A stretch of 64,000 nucleotides of DNA from assembly GCF_040183065.1 (NCBI RefSeq), contig NC_091126.1:144486204-144550203 (forward strand), in the 5' to 3' direction. The stretch comes from Periplaneta americana. Its lineage: Eukaryota; Arthropoda; Insecta; Blattodea; Blattidae. The translations under genes were made by a program, and so were the position numbers. Positions 22,114-33,180 of the stretch are shown here, piece after piece (position 1 is the stretch's first letter; every line of letters starts with the position of its first letter). The notes below the pieces were generated by a model that did not search any database, was not told the DNA's origin, and saw nothing but the letters and a program-made list of their open reading frames with translations.

Positions 22114-22936
22114 CAGTGAAATCTCTCCTTACGGACACCCCCAAGATACAGACACTCCTCAAATACGGACAGATTTTATGTCCCAACTGAAATAATATAG
22201 AAATAATGATAAATGTAACTCTCGTTTACGGACACTCTCAGACACGGACACGGACAGCTGTTTCTCTGTCCTAAAGGTTGCTTTACCTCCTGACTACGGA
22301 CAGAACTTGGTTTTCAAGATCTAATGTGTTAAAAAAAATGGAAAATTTAGTATTAATAATAAGATTTATTAAACACAATGTGTACATTGAAAATTTAGTA
22401 TTGAGAACTGTACAGAAATTCCTTAACGTGAAAGAAAACAATATGTTTCTCATAAGCTACCACTAACCCAGCCGGCTACCCCTTGTTAGCTGGAAGCGGG
22501 TGGATGAACGGAGTCATAAAATTTAACCTGTCTGATGGGTGCAAGGTTTCCGCGATCGCGAAATTGTATCCGACACATGATAGAATTAGTAGGATTTTTC
22601 TCTTCTCTTCAATCAGTTGTTCTGTTTCGAGAGACATGGCACCTGAACGTAAAGGTTAAGTTGAAAACTGTAAATTACAGTACTGCATAACTATAGACCT
22701 AGAATGAAATTGCATGGCACAGTACTGTATTTTCCTTTTTCGTTCTTATCTACCGTAGTATACTGTATTTAGAATTAAACTACAGTAATACATTTCATTT
22801 AAAGCATGAAAGGATACATAAGGCATGTTATAAATTTACTGTTAGATTGGGGAGCCTTCCTCCCAATAAAGGTCACCTCCCAGATGCGGACAGATTGTTA
22901 CGTCCCTTCGATGTCCGTAAACGAGAGGTTTCACTG
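22114..22936. mobile_element. Tigger/pogo-like non-autonomous element
   Basis: The ends CAGTGAAATCTC and GAGGTTTCACTG are inverted and flanked by TA (22112-22113 and 22937-22938). CAGT ends with a TA duplication fit the pogo/Tigger branch of Tc1/mariner. The subterminal word ACGGACA recurs many times near the left end and also on the right as CCGTAAACGAGAG. The length is 823 bp with no transposase. It sits directly behind the PVY/GYG-rich gene. Confidence 0.88.
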
Positions 22937-22998
22937 TATACAGATTAAATTTGTGGTGGGAAAAGTGTGTTGTAGATATATTTTATGAATATTGCCAC

Positions 22999-23875
22999 AC
23001 AGGGTGGACCGCTCGAATGTACTTAATTTCAATTGTATGTGACTGGTAAACGGTTGAAGATAGAAACCTACAGTAACGTTTATATGAAAGGAAAACTCAA
23101 CAAGTTTCGATATCCACATCACCATATCTCTACGTGAGCTCCAGCTGTCACTGTGACGATATCGAGGCGATGAACGATTTCTTGCCAAGCACGTTGAAGT
23201 ATGTCTTCTGGAATGCTCTCAATAGCCTCTATGATGCGCTCCCGAAGGTCTCTGACTGGGTTGGCGTACACTTTATCTTTGACGTAGCCCCAGAGAAAGA
23301 AATCGTATTGACGAATTCCACTCGTTTGGGTTTGTCATCCGGCTCCAGACGTTGCATTAACTGCACTTTGTATGTGTACAGTTTGAGACGTTTGTGGACA
23401 ATTCGTTGTAATGTTTATTTTGGTACTTGAAGTTCCCGCGAAGCTCTTCTTAATGACTTCCGCGGGCTTCTCTCATACGCGGCTTGAACATTTGCAACCA
23501 TTTCGTCAGATGTTCTACGACCACCACCAAGCTTCTTCAACACCGATCCTGTAGCTAAAAATGTATCGTGTCACTTCTTAATGCTTTTAGCAGTTGGAGC
23601 ATCATGGTTGAACACTCGCTGATACTTCCTTTGAACTCTAGCAATTGATTTAAACTCCGCATACCACAATACAGTTTGCGCTTTCATCTGCGGTGTCGCC
23701 ATTTTGACAATCGATACAATCTACGAAAATAAACCGTGTCTGTGCACCATCTAACGATAGGATTCGAAACTTGTTGAGTTTTCCTTTCATATAAACGTTA
23801 CCGTAAGGTTCTATCTTCAACCGTTCACCAGTCACATACAATTGAAATTAGGTACATTCGAGCAGTCCACCCTGT
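22999..23875 (-). mobile_element. mariner-like (DUF4817-type) deletion derivative
   Basis: The inverted ends of about 120 bp start ACAGGGTGGACCGCTCGAA on the left and finish TTCGAGCAGTCCACCCTGT on the right. On the minus strand, from about 23700 down, the peptide begins 'MATPQMKAQTVLWYAEFKSI', the N-terminal helix-turn-helix typical of DUF4817 Tc3-like transposases. The part at 23330-23150 reads the C-terminal region ('DFFLWGYVKDKVY' on the complementary strand, with breaks). The central catalytic region is missing and frames are interrupted, so it is dead. It follows the Tigger-like element after 62 bp. Confidence 0.82.
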
Positions 23876-24427
23876 ATTCTTCGCAGTGATTTTTTCAGTT
23901 TCAAACACCACCTCAATTCCATATTTTGATGAAGAAACAGCCGATATTTTATAGCCCAAATTAAAGAACACATTTCTTACATATTGTAACAGCAACTTAT
24001 CTGACCATCTAATGTAACAATTTGCAAACAAATGCGAGTGAGAGATTCTGTTGAAGGTGAAATGTCTTGGCGTCCTTGAGACCTGACCGCGTTCGTGTCT
24101 TCCTTCAACATTCTACACCCGCAGGCTTGCATAAATTAGAGCAGTTTTCACCAACGCCGATAATTATTTTATCCAGTTTTTTATCGAATAACTACGATAA
24201 CGTTTCTTTTGTCTTTCACCAACACAATTATCTTGTTTTGTGATATTATCTCAGTTTATACTTTATCTGAGGAAGACTGACCGGTAATATGATTATCCCA
24301 ATTAACTGGCATAATAGAAAATGGCTCGTAAGCGACTGGAACACCTGTGGAAAAGTGATAATGACGATGAATACGACCAATAATAAATGAAGAAACAGCC
24401 TAGTGGATAGAAGAAAGTACTGTATAA
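23876..24427. other. No gene recognised
   Basis: AT-rich sequence with a short open minus-strand frame (23825-24031) that shows no domain. A low-complexity 'ATCGAATAACTACGATAACG' patch occurs near 24190. Confidence 0.35.
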
Positions 24428-25472
24428 TTGAATAGGTCGGAGCTGAAAGGCATTAAGTCAGTTTCTGCAACTTTTCAGTAGGAAAAAGCATTATATCGTG
24501 AAGAAAACCAAGTAGTCCTAAATTTATTGAATGTTTATGTTAAGCTGTAGAATAATTTCCTAGCCTATTTGTACTACAATATAAAGAAAAATTCAATGTC
24601 TCATACACATTACAAAATTATTTAGAAAAAATGACTTAATGCTTTTAACTCCGTGGTTGTTACTTACACTTCATAAATGCTTTACATATTTAAATATTAC
24701 ATGGTATTTTAGTTATATTTATTTGTAACATAAATATCGCCTACATTCAATGAAAAGATTGTTATAAATTACAATTTCTCTCAAGATATAGCGAAATACA
24801 AGCTAAGTAGAGTACAGTAGGGTAAAACATACAAAACTACTTATGGCAGCTGAACTTACAAGGATTTCCCCGCAGTTTTGTTGCTGGCTATTTGAAAATT
24901 GAATGCTATAGATTGCAAAATCTCTTATGATACAGCAAAATACAAGCTAAGTAGAGTAAAGTAGTGTAAGAAAACTCAAAGTCACTTATGACTCGTATTA
25001 CACTGAAACATTGATATCACAAGGCCGCGGGATTGGCGGGAATCGGAAAGAAGCACTGTTTAAGGCCGATTCACAATAAACCGGGAACTGAAACGACAAC
25101 GAGAACGAGAACGAAAATAATGTTAAAATACGTGTATCTAAATGTGAGCGTTCACAATAGCTAATTGTGAACGCTCATATTCAAATACATTTATTTTAAC
25201 AACATTTCCGTTCTCGTCCTCGTTGCCGTTTTCATTCCCGGTTTATTGTGAACCAGCCTTTAGTCAACCTCGCATGATGCGGCACGGCGCAATGCAGGAA
25301 GTCAATCACTTAACCGTTCACATTAACAGTAGCAACAGTGTCTTGTACAAGGAGAAGGTTGACTTAATTCTTTCTTGCGCCGATCAATAAGTCTTTTTTA
25401 AATAGTTCATAATGCAAAATGAAAAAGGTCCAATTTTGACTTAATGCCTTTCAGTTTCGGCCAATTCAATTA
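24428..25472. repeat. Widely spaced inverted repeat with internal direct duplication
   Basis: AATTGAATAGGTCGGAGCTG plus AAAGGCATTAAGTC (24428-24461) is matched in inverse by GACTTAATGCCTTTCAG and CGGCCAATTCAATT (25437-25473). This suggests the ends of a TIR element. Inside, about 110 bp is duplicated head to tail (24770-24890 and 24891-25000, sharing TACAAGCTAAGTAGAGTA). The Harbinger-like MITE at 25063 lies within it. No transposase is seen. Confidence 0.5.
25063..25259. mobile_element. Harbinger-like palindromic MITE, 197 bp, TTA duplication
   Basis: The ends AGGCCGATTCACAATAAAC and GTTTATTGTGAACCAGCCT are inverted, and the element folds along its whole length. TTA flanks it on both sides (25060-25062 and 25260-25262). 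A second copy of the same length, with TAA flanks, is at 59256-59452. Confidence 0.92.
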
Positions 25473-25949
25473 TTTCGATGACTACGATTAAAGCTGTTTG
25501 CTAGTTCTAATTATTTGTTGTTTAGTCAACTGTCAGAGGACAGATTTGAACCTCATAAGTGACACCAATAAGGCATCAATCACGAGGCAACTAAGCCAGG
25601 GAGTGACCAGTACCTTTCACCTCCATTGCATACGTCGCTATTTACATATTACACTAATCAATCATTTTTAATTTTGATTGTAACGCTATCAGTGTTTTGT
25701 TTTCTATCACTTTTATGTGTTTTTTTACGATTTCCAATAATAGATAGCCTACTTTCTCTTCGTATGTCATGTTAGGCCTCTTTTTTAGTCTTTCATCAAC
25801 GCTCATAATTTTGTATGGTAACAAAATTATAGTGGTCGTGCCAGAGAATCAGTCCCATTCCGAGGCTTATTTGAAGGATTCGTAACAAGCTGTTTTTTTT
25901 TACGGTGATGGGTTGTTAGCCCTTCGCCCAACCCCCAAGCTGGAGGACC

Positions 25950-26279
25950 ACCCCTTATCGGCTGTAATTAGGAACATTAAATCCAGACGCTTGAGATGGG
26001 CAGGGCATGTAGCACGTATGGGCGAATTCTGAAATGCATATAGAATGTTAGTTGGGAGGCCGGCGGGAAAAAGACCTTTGGGGATGCCGAGACGTAGATG
26101 GGAAGATAATATTAAAATGGATTTGAGGGAGGTGGGATACGATAGTAGAGACTGGATTAATCTTGCTCAGGATAGGGATCAATGGCGGGCTTATGTGAGG
26201 GCGGCAATGAACCTCCGGGTTCCTTAAAAGCCATTAAGTAAGTAAGTAAGTAAGTAAGTAATTAAGTAAGTAAGTAAGC
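25950..26279 (+). mobile_element. LINE 3' end with (AAGT)n tail
   Basis: The frame at 26045-26227 contains 'GRPAGKRPLGMPRRRWEDNI' and 'WINLAQDRDQWRAYVRAAMN', the C-terminal tail of a very common insect endonuclease/reverse-transcriptase LINE. The upstream codons read 'SRRLRWAGHVARMGE'. A stop follows 'LRVP', and the element ends in about twelve AAGT units. It is a truncated 3' stub. Close relatives lie at 39655-40035 and 41695-42270 on the minus strand. Confidence 0.88.
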
Positions 26280-26740
26280 AAAATTATAGTTATTATTCAA
26301 CTACACAGTCGAGATACTGATATTCATTTGTTTTACTGTTATCACAATTAAGAGCTTATATTGTGCTAACCAGTTTTTCTTCCAAAATTGCCTTCTTTCG
26401 AGCAGTACCATATAGATGCTGTTGGTTTCAAGATGAGAATTTTAAGGATCAAACTGAATTGAATGAAAAAAAATCTAGGTTTTAGAAAACTAAGATAATA
26501 AATGTTGTGGTGAACATAGTTGAGTGTTATCTGAGATGATATTATTAACTGAGTTTTAGAAAAATAAAATAACAAGCAAATTTACTGGCGTTGGTGGAAA
26601 CTATCTGAGTCGTATAATTGAATATCCTATATTGATCTCCTACAAAAAGTTAAAGTGAAGATTTTCTTCAAACTCTAACCATCCGTGTCCCTTTCTGTTT
26701 TCCTTCACATAAAATATCCTGAGATAATTGCCAGCTAAAA

Positions 26741-26980
26741 TTGAAGGGTTCAGAGCCATAGTGGGCCAAGCCCCATTTATTAAAAACGGAGAAATCAAGG
26801 ATTAAAGTTAAGTGAATACCATAGTTTAATGAAGATTGATAAATAATTTATTTTAATGTGTATACTTTATATTATTTGCTATATGTTTCGATTGAATTAT
26901 GATAATGACTCCATTTTAATCCTTGTTTTCTACGGTTTTAGTAAATGGCGCTTGGCCCACTATGGTTCTGAACCCTTCAA
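26741..26980. mobile_element. MITE of about 240 bp, second copy (GGGCCAAGC family)
   Basis: The ends TTGAAGGGTTCAGAGCC and GGTTCTGAACCCTTCAA are inverted. The interior aligns with 19161-19402 in the opposite orientation. No coding capacity. Confidence 0.88.
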
Positions 26981-28093
26981 TTGCCATACAACTCATAAGG
27001 TTCACACAATAATCTACTTGCCCAATATTTAAACAAGACAAAGAAGTTTCTAGGGAGAATACCTCACATAAAAGTCACAAATTTAAATTCAATATTTTAT
27101 GTCAAGTTGCTCATCTATGGTTACTCTTCAGGATATACAAAATAATAAATAAAGTTGAACCTAAATTGGGGATGTGTTACTAAAAGAATTAAAATATTTC
27201 ATTCTAAATTTATTCCTTGTTTCTCTTTATATTTGCAAAATGCCCAATCACCCACATGCAATAATTCATTTTCAGGGTTGCAACATAATTCTGACTGCCA
27301 CAACGTGAAAATCGTACCAACGCTGGATTCAATATAAATGCTAATAAGTGAATGCCATAATTTGCATGGATCTGGGTGTTTTGCATTACACTGTGAATAT
27401 TTCGCCTGATGTTGCGATTATGGTGTCTGGAATCTCGAGTAAACTGCTGTGGTAAATATCCGAGTTTGTGTGTCATTTTTGATAATGAGTTGGCTTCATG
27501 ATCAGATGATATTGTATACGAATCTGATCCACACATTACTGAGAAGTTCTTTTTCATCCCCCCCTTGATTCCAGAATGCATTCTATCCTTATGTGTCCCA
27601 TTCTGTGGCAGTGAAACCATTGCGCACGGAAGATAAAGGTAAAAAAAGTTGAACTATAACGTGGGATGTCTATATATTTTGCAATTAATTAAATAAATAT
27701 AAAGGAACAAACAGAACGAGTTAGTAATTTGAAGACAATAGACACAACATCCACCTGAAGTAGAATTTACCTAGTACTTCACAGTTTGTTTACAATAGAA
27801 TGGCAGATGAAACTCGAGTACATTTACTGAAGAGAACACCTTCCAACTCACAGGTAAGTCGCCAGTTGAAGATATGAGATTACTAAATTAGAAGTGATCA
27901 TCTTTAACTCCGATTATAACTGCATAAGTGTCTGCTTTAGCGTAGAGACCTATGTCAGTCTTTTATTTCCGAAGTAATACCAACCAAATATACCAGAAGT
28001 ATTCCATGACTAGATAAGACTATCTCTCCTTGTCTAGGAAGGTACTATCTCGTCCAACTTCTTTCTTTGGCTCTATTATGAATGTGTGATAGA
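26981..28093. other. No recognised gene; one long minus-strand frame
   Basis: The region contains an open frame of 136 codons on the minus strand (27620 down to 27210), described separately. The rest is AT-rich sequence without a recognised repeat. Confidence 0.3.
27210..27620 (-). CDS. Open reading frame of unknown status, 136 codons
   Basis: The predicted peptide starts MVSLPQNGTHKDRMHSG and is rich in His, Asn and Ser. It has no signal peptide, membrane segment or familiar motif. No splice sites, repeat copy or codon signature supports it, and it may be a chance frame. I list it because it is one of the longest frames in the window outside recognised elements. Confidence 0.15.
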   Translation of the reverse strand: MVSLPQNGTHKDRMHSGIKGGMKKNFSVMCGSDSYTISSDHEANSLSKMTHKLGYLPQQFTRDSRHHNRNIRRNIHSVMQNTQIHANYGIHLLAFILNPALVRFSRCGSQNYVATLKMNYCMWVIGHFANIKRNKE

Positions 28094-28699
28094 CTGCGTG
28101 TTCAGTTCAAAGTGTGTCATGGCTCGCTGTATGACGTCATGTGGCTAGCCAACGAGCCTAGACAATACAATCTTCCTACACTTCTGCAGAGGCGTATTAC
28201 CTATATGCCAGAGAAGTTGCCTAGAAAGTACGGCGTTGATTTTGAAGAGTACTTACCGATACGTACGGTAACTCCAGTAGTGGCAGGAATGTGAACTGTT
28301 TGGAAACACGTACTGGAGTGAGTTTTTTTCTTACTGTCGGGATATGGGGAGAGGGTTAAGACGATTAATTACGTACAGTATTTGTTGACATTAACTTCGA
28401 CTGTCAACATGGACACGGAGCATTTGATTTGTATTGTGGAATGTTGCCGTACGCAACCGATGATAACAAATACCCTGCGTACGACTTGCCCGCGCAAAAC
28501 ACAGTTCGAAAGAGGTAGCACACAGATCGCACAGACCGCCATCTGTTGCTACGACGTTCAAGTCATACCGTACACGTTTTCAAGTTCAGATTGAACGCCT
28601 TGATTAATAGGCAACTTCTCTGGCATAAAAGCTGAAACTCGCTTCAGATCGCTGACTCACAACAGTGACGTCATGACACACTTTGAAATGAACACCCAG
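28094..28699. mobile_element. 0.6-kb MITE, copy 1 (TGTTCAGTTCAAAGTGTGTC ends)
   Basis: The left end CTGCGTGTTCAGTTCAAAG and right end CTTTGAAATGAACACCCAG are inverted, with GA on the left and TA on the right. The interior aligns throughout with the copy at 29150-29757 in reverse orientation. Both copies keep an open frame near the middle (here 28382-28594) starting 'TVNMDTEHLICIVECCRTQ', of unknown meaning. Confidence 0.88.
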
Positions 28700-29132
28700 T
28701 ATGTATCTCGGACTGTGAGGTCGGCTGTCTGGAAATTTCCTTCATTTAACTTTACCTTACCAAATAAATGCTCAGGTAGATTCTTAAATTACATCAGAAT
28801 TCCTCTTTCAACTCCATATTATCCAATCCAAAATAGTTTTAACAGGTCCTAACTTACAAATTACCTCAGTAAATATAAACAGAATTAAATAAAGTAACAA
28901 ATGATTGTTTATTGTTATTATTCTCTTTTCAATAAATACGTCAGCCACTATTATTCGGCTGGTATTCAATAGTGTTGTTCTTGCACAACGCTAGGCGCTA
29001 TAGATTTTTTCTACACCTTCTGGTTCCCCAGTCTTGGTCATGGTCTTCGTCTCCTTTCCCCTCTCACAATATTTCCATAAATCAAACATCAGTGGCGACT
29101 TCCGCATTTTTTTGTTGTAGGATACAGTACTA

Positions 29133-30339
29133 CCACTGTCTAGTATATACTGAGTGTTCATTTCAAAGTGTGTCATGACGTCACTGTTGATGAGTCAGCG
29201 ATTTGAAGCGAGTTTAAGCTTTTATGTGAGAGAAGTTGCCTATTAATCAAGGCGTTCAATCTGAACTTGAGAACGTGTACGGTGTAACTTGAACGTCGTA
29301 GCAACAGATGGCGGTCTGTAAAGTCTGTGTGCTACCATAACCTCTTTCGAACTGTATTTTGCGAGGCCAAATCGTACGCAGGGTATTAGTTATCATCGTT
29401 TGCGTACGGCAACATTCCACAACACAAATCAAATGCTCCATGTCCATGTTGACAGTCGAAATTAATGTCAACAAATGCGTAAGTAATCGTCTTAACCCTC
29501 TCCCCATATCTTGACAGTAAGAAAAAAACTCATCTCAGTACTTGTTTCGAAACAATTCACATTCCTGCCACTACCGGCGTCACCGTACGTATCGGTAAGT
29601 ACTCTTCAGAATGAACGCAGTACTTTCTAGGAAACTTCTCTGGCACATAGGTAATACACTTCTGCGGAAGTGTAGGAAGATTGAATTCTCTAGGCTCATC
29701 GACTAGCCACATGACTGCATACAGCGAGCCATGACACACTTTGAACTGAACATCCAGTAGTCATGAACCTCAACATGTAATAAATATGCATCCATAGATA
29801 TAGTTTGAAACTTCAAGTGAAACCCAGTAAAACACGCCAACTTCTGGAATCTCTCTCTTTCTTTCTTCTCTCTCCCTCACTCCTCTTAATTCAGTCACCA
29901 ATCACCACGTAAATATCTGAGAGGGTGTGTGTGGGCATCGCGACCAATAGAAGAACCACTCTCCAGTATTACCACAATAACGGATTCTTCTTTTTTGCCT
30001 CGACTGTCGGCTAGGAAGGTTCCATTATGCTAGCATTGCAGGCAACTAGTCAACCTTTTAATGCTTTTGTTAGCAGGTTTCACAAACTGTGAGTGGACCT
30101 GCAAATACATAGTGCATAGTGCTCTCTCCCTTCCTCCCGTGCTTTCTCACTTGCTCCCCCCCAAGACTGTCAGCGCTCACGTTGTAACTCGGTCAGGGTT
30201 TCAGTTCGATTTGTCAATCTAGTTGCTAGGATCGCTACTCACGCCTCATTACATACAATGTGAAATAGTACCTGCACAGTCTATTGTTCCTAGTAACCTC
30301 AACAACTCAAGCTTCGTGACTGTATATACTAGGCTGTGG
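29133..30339. mobile_element. MITE (CCACAGTCTAGTATATAC ends), interrupted copy
   Basis: The left end CCACTGTCTAGTATATAC (29133-29150) and right end GTATATACTAGGCTGTGG (30322-30339) are inverted and flanked by TACTA on both sides (29128-29132 and 30340-30344). The body pieces at 29760-29799 and 30224-30339 align with the short copy at 32752-32935. The 0.6-kb MITE at 29150-29757 interrupts the left part. A further 0.4 kb of unrecognised sequence interrupts the middle. Confidence 0.78.
29150..29757. mobile_element. 0.6-kb MITE, copy 2, inside another MITE
   Basis: The ends CTGAGTGTTCATTTCAAAG and CTTTGAACTGAACATCCAG are inverted and flanked by TA (29148-29149 and 29758-29759), which suggests Tc1/mariner-type integration. 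It is the reverse-oriented sister of 28094-28699. It keeps a frame (29507 down to 29256) containing 'MEHLICVVECCRTQ'. Confidence 0.88.
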
Positions 30340-30384
30340 TACTACATTAATGTATTAATAATTTTAATACATATTATGAAATGC

Positions 30385-30775
30385 GTTCTGGTCCGCTACA
30401 GTGGCTCTGAAGCAGCGTAAGTGCTGCACATTCAAGTAGTTCGTGGTTCGATTACCGGCATAGACAATGGAATATTTATCTTCCGTTTACGGGCTGGTTG
30501 ATTGGCTGGATTTACGAGGGCTTGACCCGGGATGAGACCGTACACTTTACCCCAGCCTATTTTATTATCACAGATGAAATGAGGAAAATGAGGGGGAGGT
30601 GGATAGTGTTGGTGGAATGATGGAGGGAAACGGGAGTAACCCGAGAAAAATACTCCCTACTTCTGCTTTGTCCATCACAAATTCCATGACGACCTAATCG
30701 GGAAAAGAATAGGGGTCGTCTAAATGGAAAACCAGCGCGCTAGCACTTGAGCAACAGACACGGATTCCGTCTATT
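30385..30775 (+). mobile_element. SINE-like repeat with tRNA-type motifs
   Basis: The head has 'CTACAGTGGCTCTGAAG' and 'GTGGTTCGATTACCGGC' (B-box-like), followed by a GC-richer body with 'GACGACCTAATCGGG'. This is unlike the AT-rich surroundings, and there is no coding frame. It belongs to no other repeat in the window, so the call rests on the B box and composition. Confidence 0.4.
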
Positions 30776-31356
30776 GGACTGGATGGTTGTATGATTTCTT
30801 GCGATTTTCTTGTGTTGTTTAGACAAAATTGTAGATATCGTCTTCACAATTTTTCCAATATATTTTCATTACTTTTCATAATATCAATTTCAAGCATAAA
30901 GATGTTTATGCCCTCCTAGCATTATAAACAGGCTGTTACTACATAGAAAATCGCTCATAATTGGCTTATTATATGGCACGAGTGCCTATAAAAACAATGA
31001 CGTAATCGTTTATGACGTAATACCGGAAGCGATGTATGCATCTCGTCTGAATATCTTCTACGCGCCGTGTAACAAGAAATGAAATGCAGGACACAAGGTA
31101 TCGTATCATTTATTTCCAATCTTTATCAATTTGGTATCACTTTTGTAATATCACATAAAACAGTTCTGTGGTTCAGAGAAACTATATTAACAAAATAATA
31201 ATAAAAAAAAACATTTTGTAACATAACCTGCAAGGTCATTCATTCCTCTTTACTCAATGTCAATTTCCAGGCGCAACTAATCGATACGAATATATGAACA
31301 ACACAATTTGTCAGCTATGGATCCCGAATTGAATTTCTTTCATAAATTCTTTCCTA
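30776..31356. other. No gene recognised
   Basis: AT-rich sequence with no domain-bearing frame. 'GACGTAATCGTTTATGACGTAATA' is split as two GACGTAAT words near 31000-31020, which could be part of an unnamed repeat. Confidence 0.3.
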
Positions 31357-32405
31357 CAATTGAACCGATTACTTTTGAAAGGTCACATGTCCACTTTTGT
31401 CCATTTTACAGGAGAAGCAAAAAAACTGTTTATTTTGCTAATGGTACTTTGTAATGTAATCAGATGTTTTTTATTCGAGGACAAAGGTGTAAAGTTACAT
31501 TTACATACATGAACTAATAGTAACATTACTAAAACTTAACTGTAAAAAATATTTATGATGGACTTGTGCCCTTTTAAAAATAAACAGTAAGTAAATCATA
31601 ATGAAATTAATTTTTGTGTTCTTAAATGTGTTTTAACTGTTATTGACTAACAAATACTTAAGAATTTAACTGTTAAGAACATTATTTAGCTACGGCAAAA
31701 TCTCTTAAAGGCATAAAACTTTAAAGTTTCTTCATTAAACACTTTCCCTGAAGTTTTCAGTCATCTTCATTGTTTTTTCTTCTATCGACCACTGGAGAAT
31801 TTCTTCATAAAATTGAAGATATTCAGGAAGTACTGTACATACTGCATACGTTTTCTGACATCAACTTTCTTCTTATTTATTGGAACTTTTCCATAATATG
31901 ATTTACTTTCAAGTGGTTTCAAGTCATTAGGATACATCGCATTAGTTCTATGAAGTAACCTGAATGTGTGTGTCATTATTACATCAATATATTCATATGC
32001 AACCACTGTACCCGGGGACTTAGCATCAAAAACCATAATTGAATACTGTGAAATTTGAAAGTACATTTTCTGATCTTTAGGCACTCCTTTTCCTAATGAT
32101 TCAACTACTCGCCATTTTGTAACTGTTATAAACAAAGAATGGATTCATGAGATTTTATATTATACATCATGCAAAGAATGATAGGAAAAGAAGAGAGTTT
32201 GTTACTGATAGGTCACATGTCCTGGACACGTGCCCTTTCAATACTAAACGTAAACTTTACACTGTAACATTTGGTAGAGTGCATATACTCGTGCCTTTTC
32301 TTCAGCAAACGGTGCGTTATACTAAGAAGAATATGATGGTGATCATAACTCAATTTAAAAAAAAAAGTGGGCATGTGACCTTTCAATAATAATCGATTCA
32401 ATTTA
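31357..32405 (-). mobile_element. TIR element with transposase-like C-terminal remnant
   Basis: The left end GAACCGATTACTTTTGAAAG followed by GTCACATGTCCACTTTT is matched in inverse on the right (AAAAGTGGGCATGTGACC, 32359-32376, then TTTCAATAATAATCGATTC). A related word recurs inside near 32211. On the minus strand, the frame 32135-31782 contains 'KPLESKSYYGKVPINKKKVD' and 'RMQYVQYFLNIFNF'. It resembles the C-terminal end of the large insect transposase family seen at 34013-37339, though I cannot prove it. Frames are short, so it is a decayed or deletion copy. Confidence 0.6.
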
Positions 32406-32751
32406 TAATACTAAAGATGCCATAAAGTGTTGTAACCAACTCCTGGATAATCTTATTATGACACTCTTGAAAATTGTCGCACGAACGATAGTGAGTGCGA
32501 AAAACATTCACTCATTCCATAATCATCAAGATTATCCACTTGTTGCATAAATAACTATTATTTGTAAATCAAACTGTGGGATGATTCTCACACATTACAC
32601 AAAGGAATCGCTAATATATCCGACAGTAGACAAGAAAAGAAAACAAGTACACTCGCATTAATATTCTTCCGGGCCTGGTGCTCGAACTGCTGATGGATAA
32701 CTACAGAACTCATGTATATTGCGCCTTGTGGTTACTACTAAGATGGTTTTA

Positions 32752-32935
32752 CCACAGTCTAGTATATACAGTAACGAAGCTCAATACGTAGTAAATTTGC
32801 ATCCATAGATAGTTGCTAACCACTAGGATCGCTTCTATCGCCTCATTACAGACAAGCGAAATAGTACCTGCACAGTCTATTGTTCCTAGTACCCTCAAAA
32901 TTTCAAGCGTCGTGACTGCATAAATTAGACTGTGG
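32752..32935. mobile_element. 184-bp MITE (CCACAGTCTAGTATATAC family), intact copy
   Basis: The ends CCACAGTCTAGTATATACAG and CTGCATAAATTAGACTGTGG are inverted and flanked by TTTTA on both sides (32747-32751 and 32936-32940). With TACTA at the other copy, the family seems to make 5-bp duplications with A at the end. The superfamily is open. Confidence 0.82.
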
Positions 32936-33002
32936 TTTTACGGGATAAAAGGATGGTTTTTATTTGTCTTTGGGATACCCATTACCCAATAAATTCTTAA
33001 AA

Positions 33003-33180
33003 AGGTCGAGCGAGGTGGATCAGTAGTAATGCACTTGACTCGTATTCCATTCGAGATGTCTCAGGTTCGATCCCCAGTGCTAACCAATGTGGTCGAGGTT
33101 TTTTCCAAGGTTTTCCTCCACTACATAAATAATTTTCAGTCATATAAAGGTGAATGCAGGATTGGAGCATAATTACCACG
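33003..33180 (+). mobile_element. tRNA-derived SINE, different head
   Basis: The head 'GGTCGAGCGAGGTGGATCAG' and B box 'GGTTCGATCCCC' are followed by 'GTGGTCGAGGTTTTTTCCAA', the same style of body module as the CACACCTGTGGAG SINEs. It ends in an undefined AT-rich tail. Confidence 0.65.
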
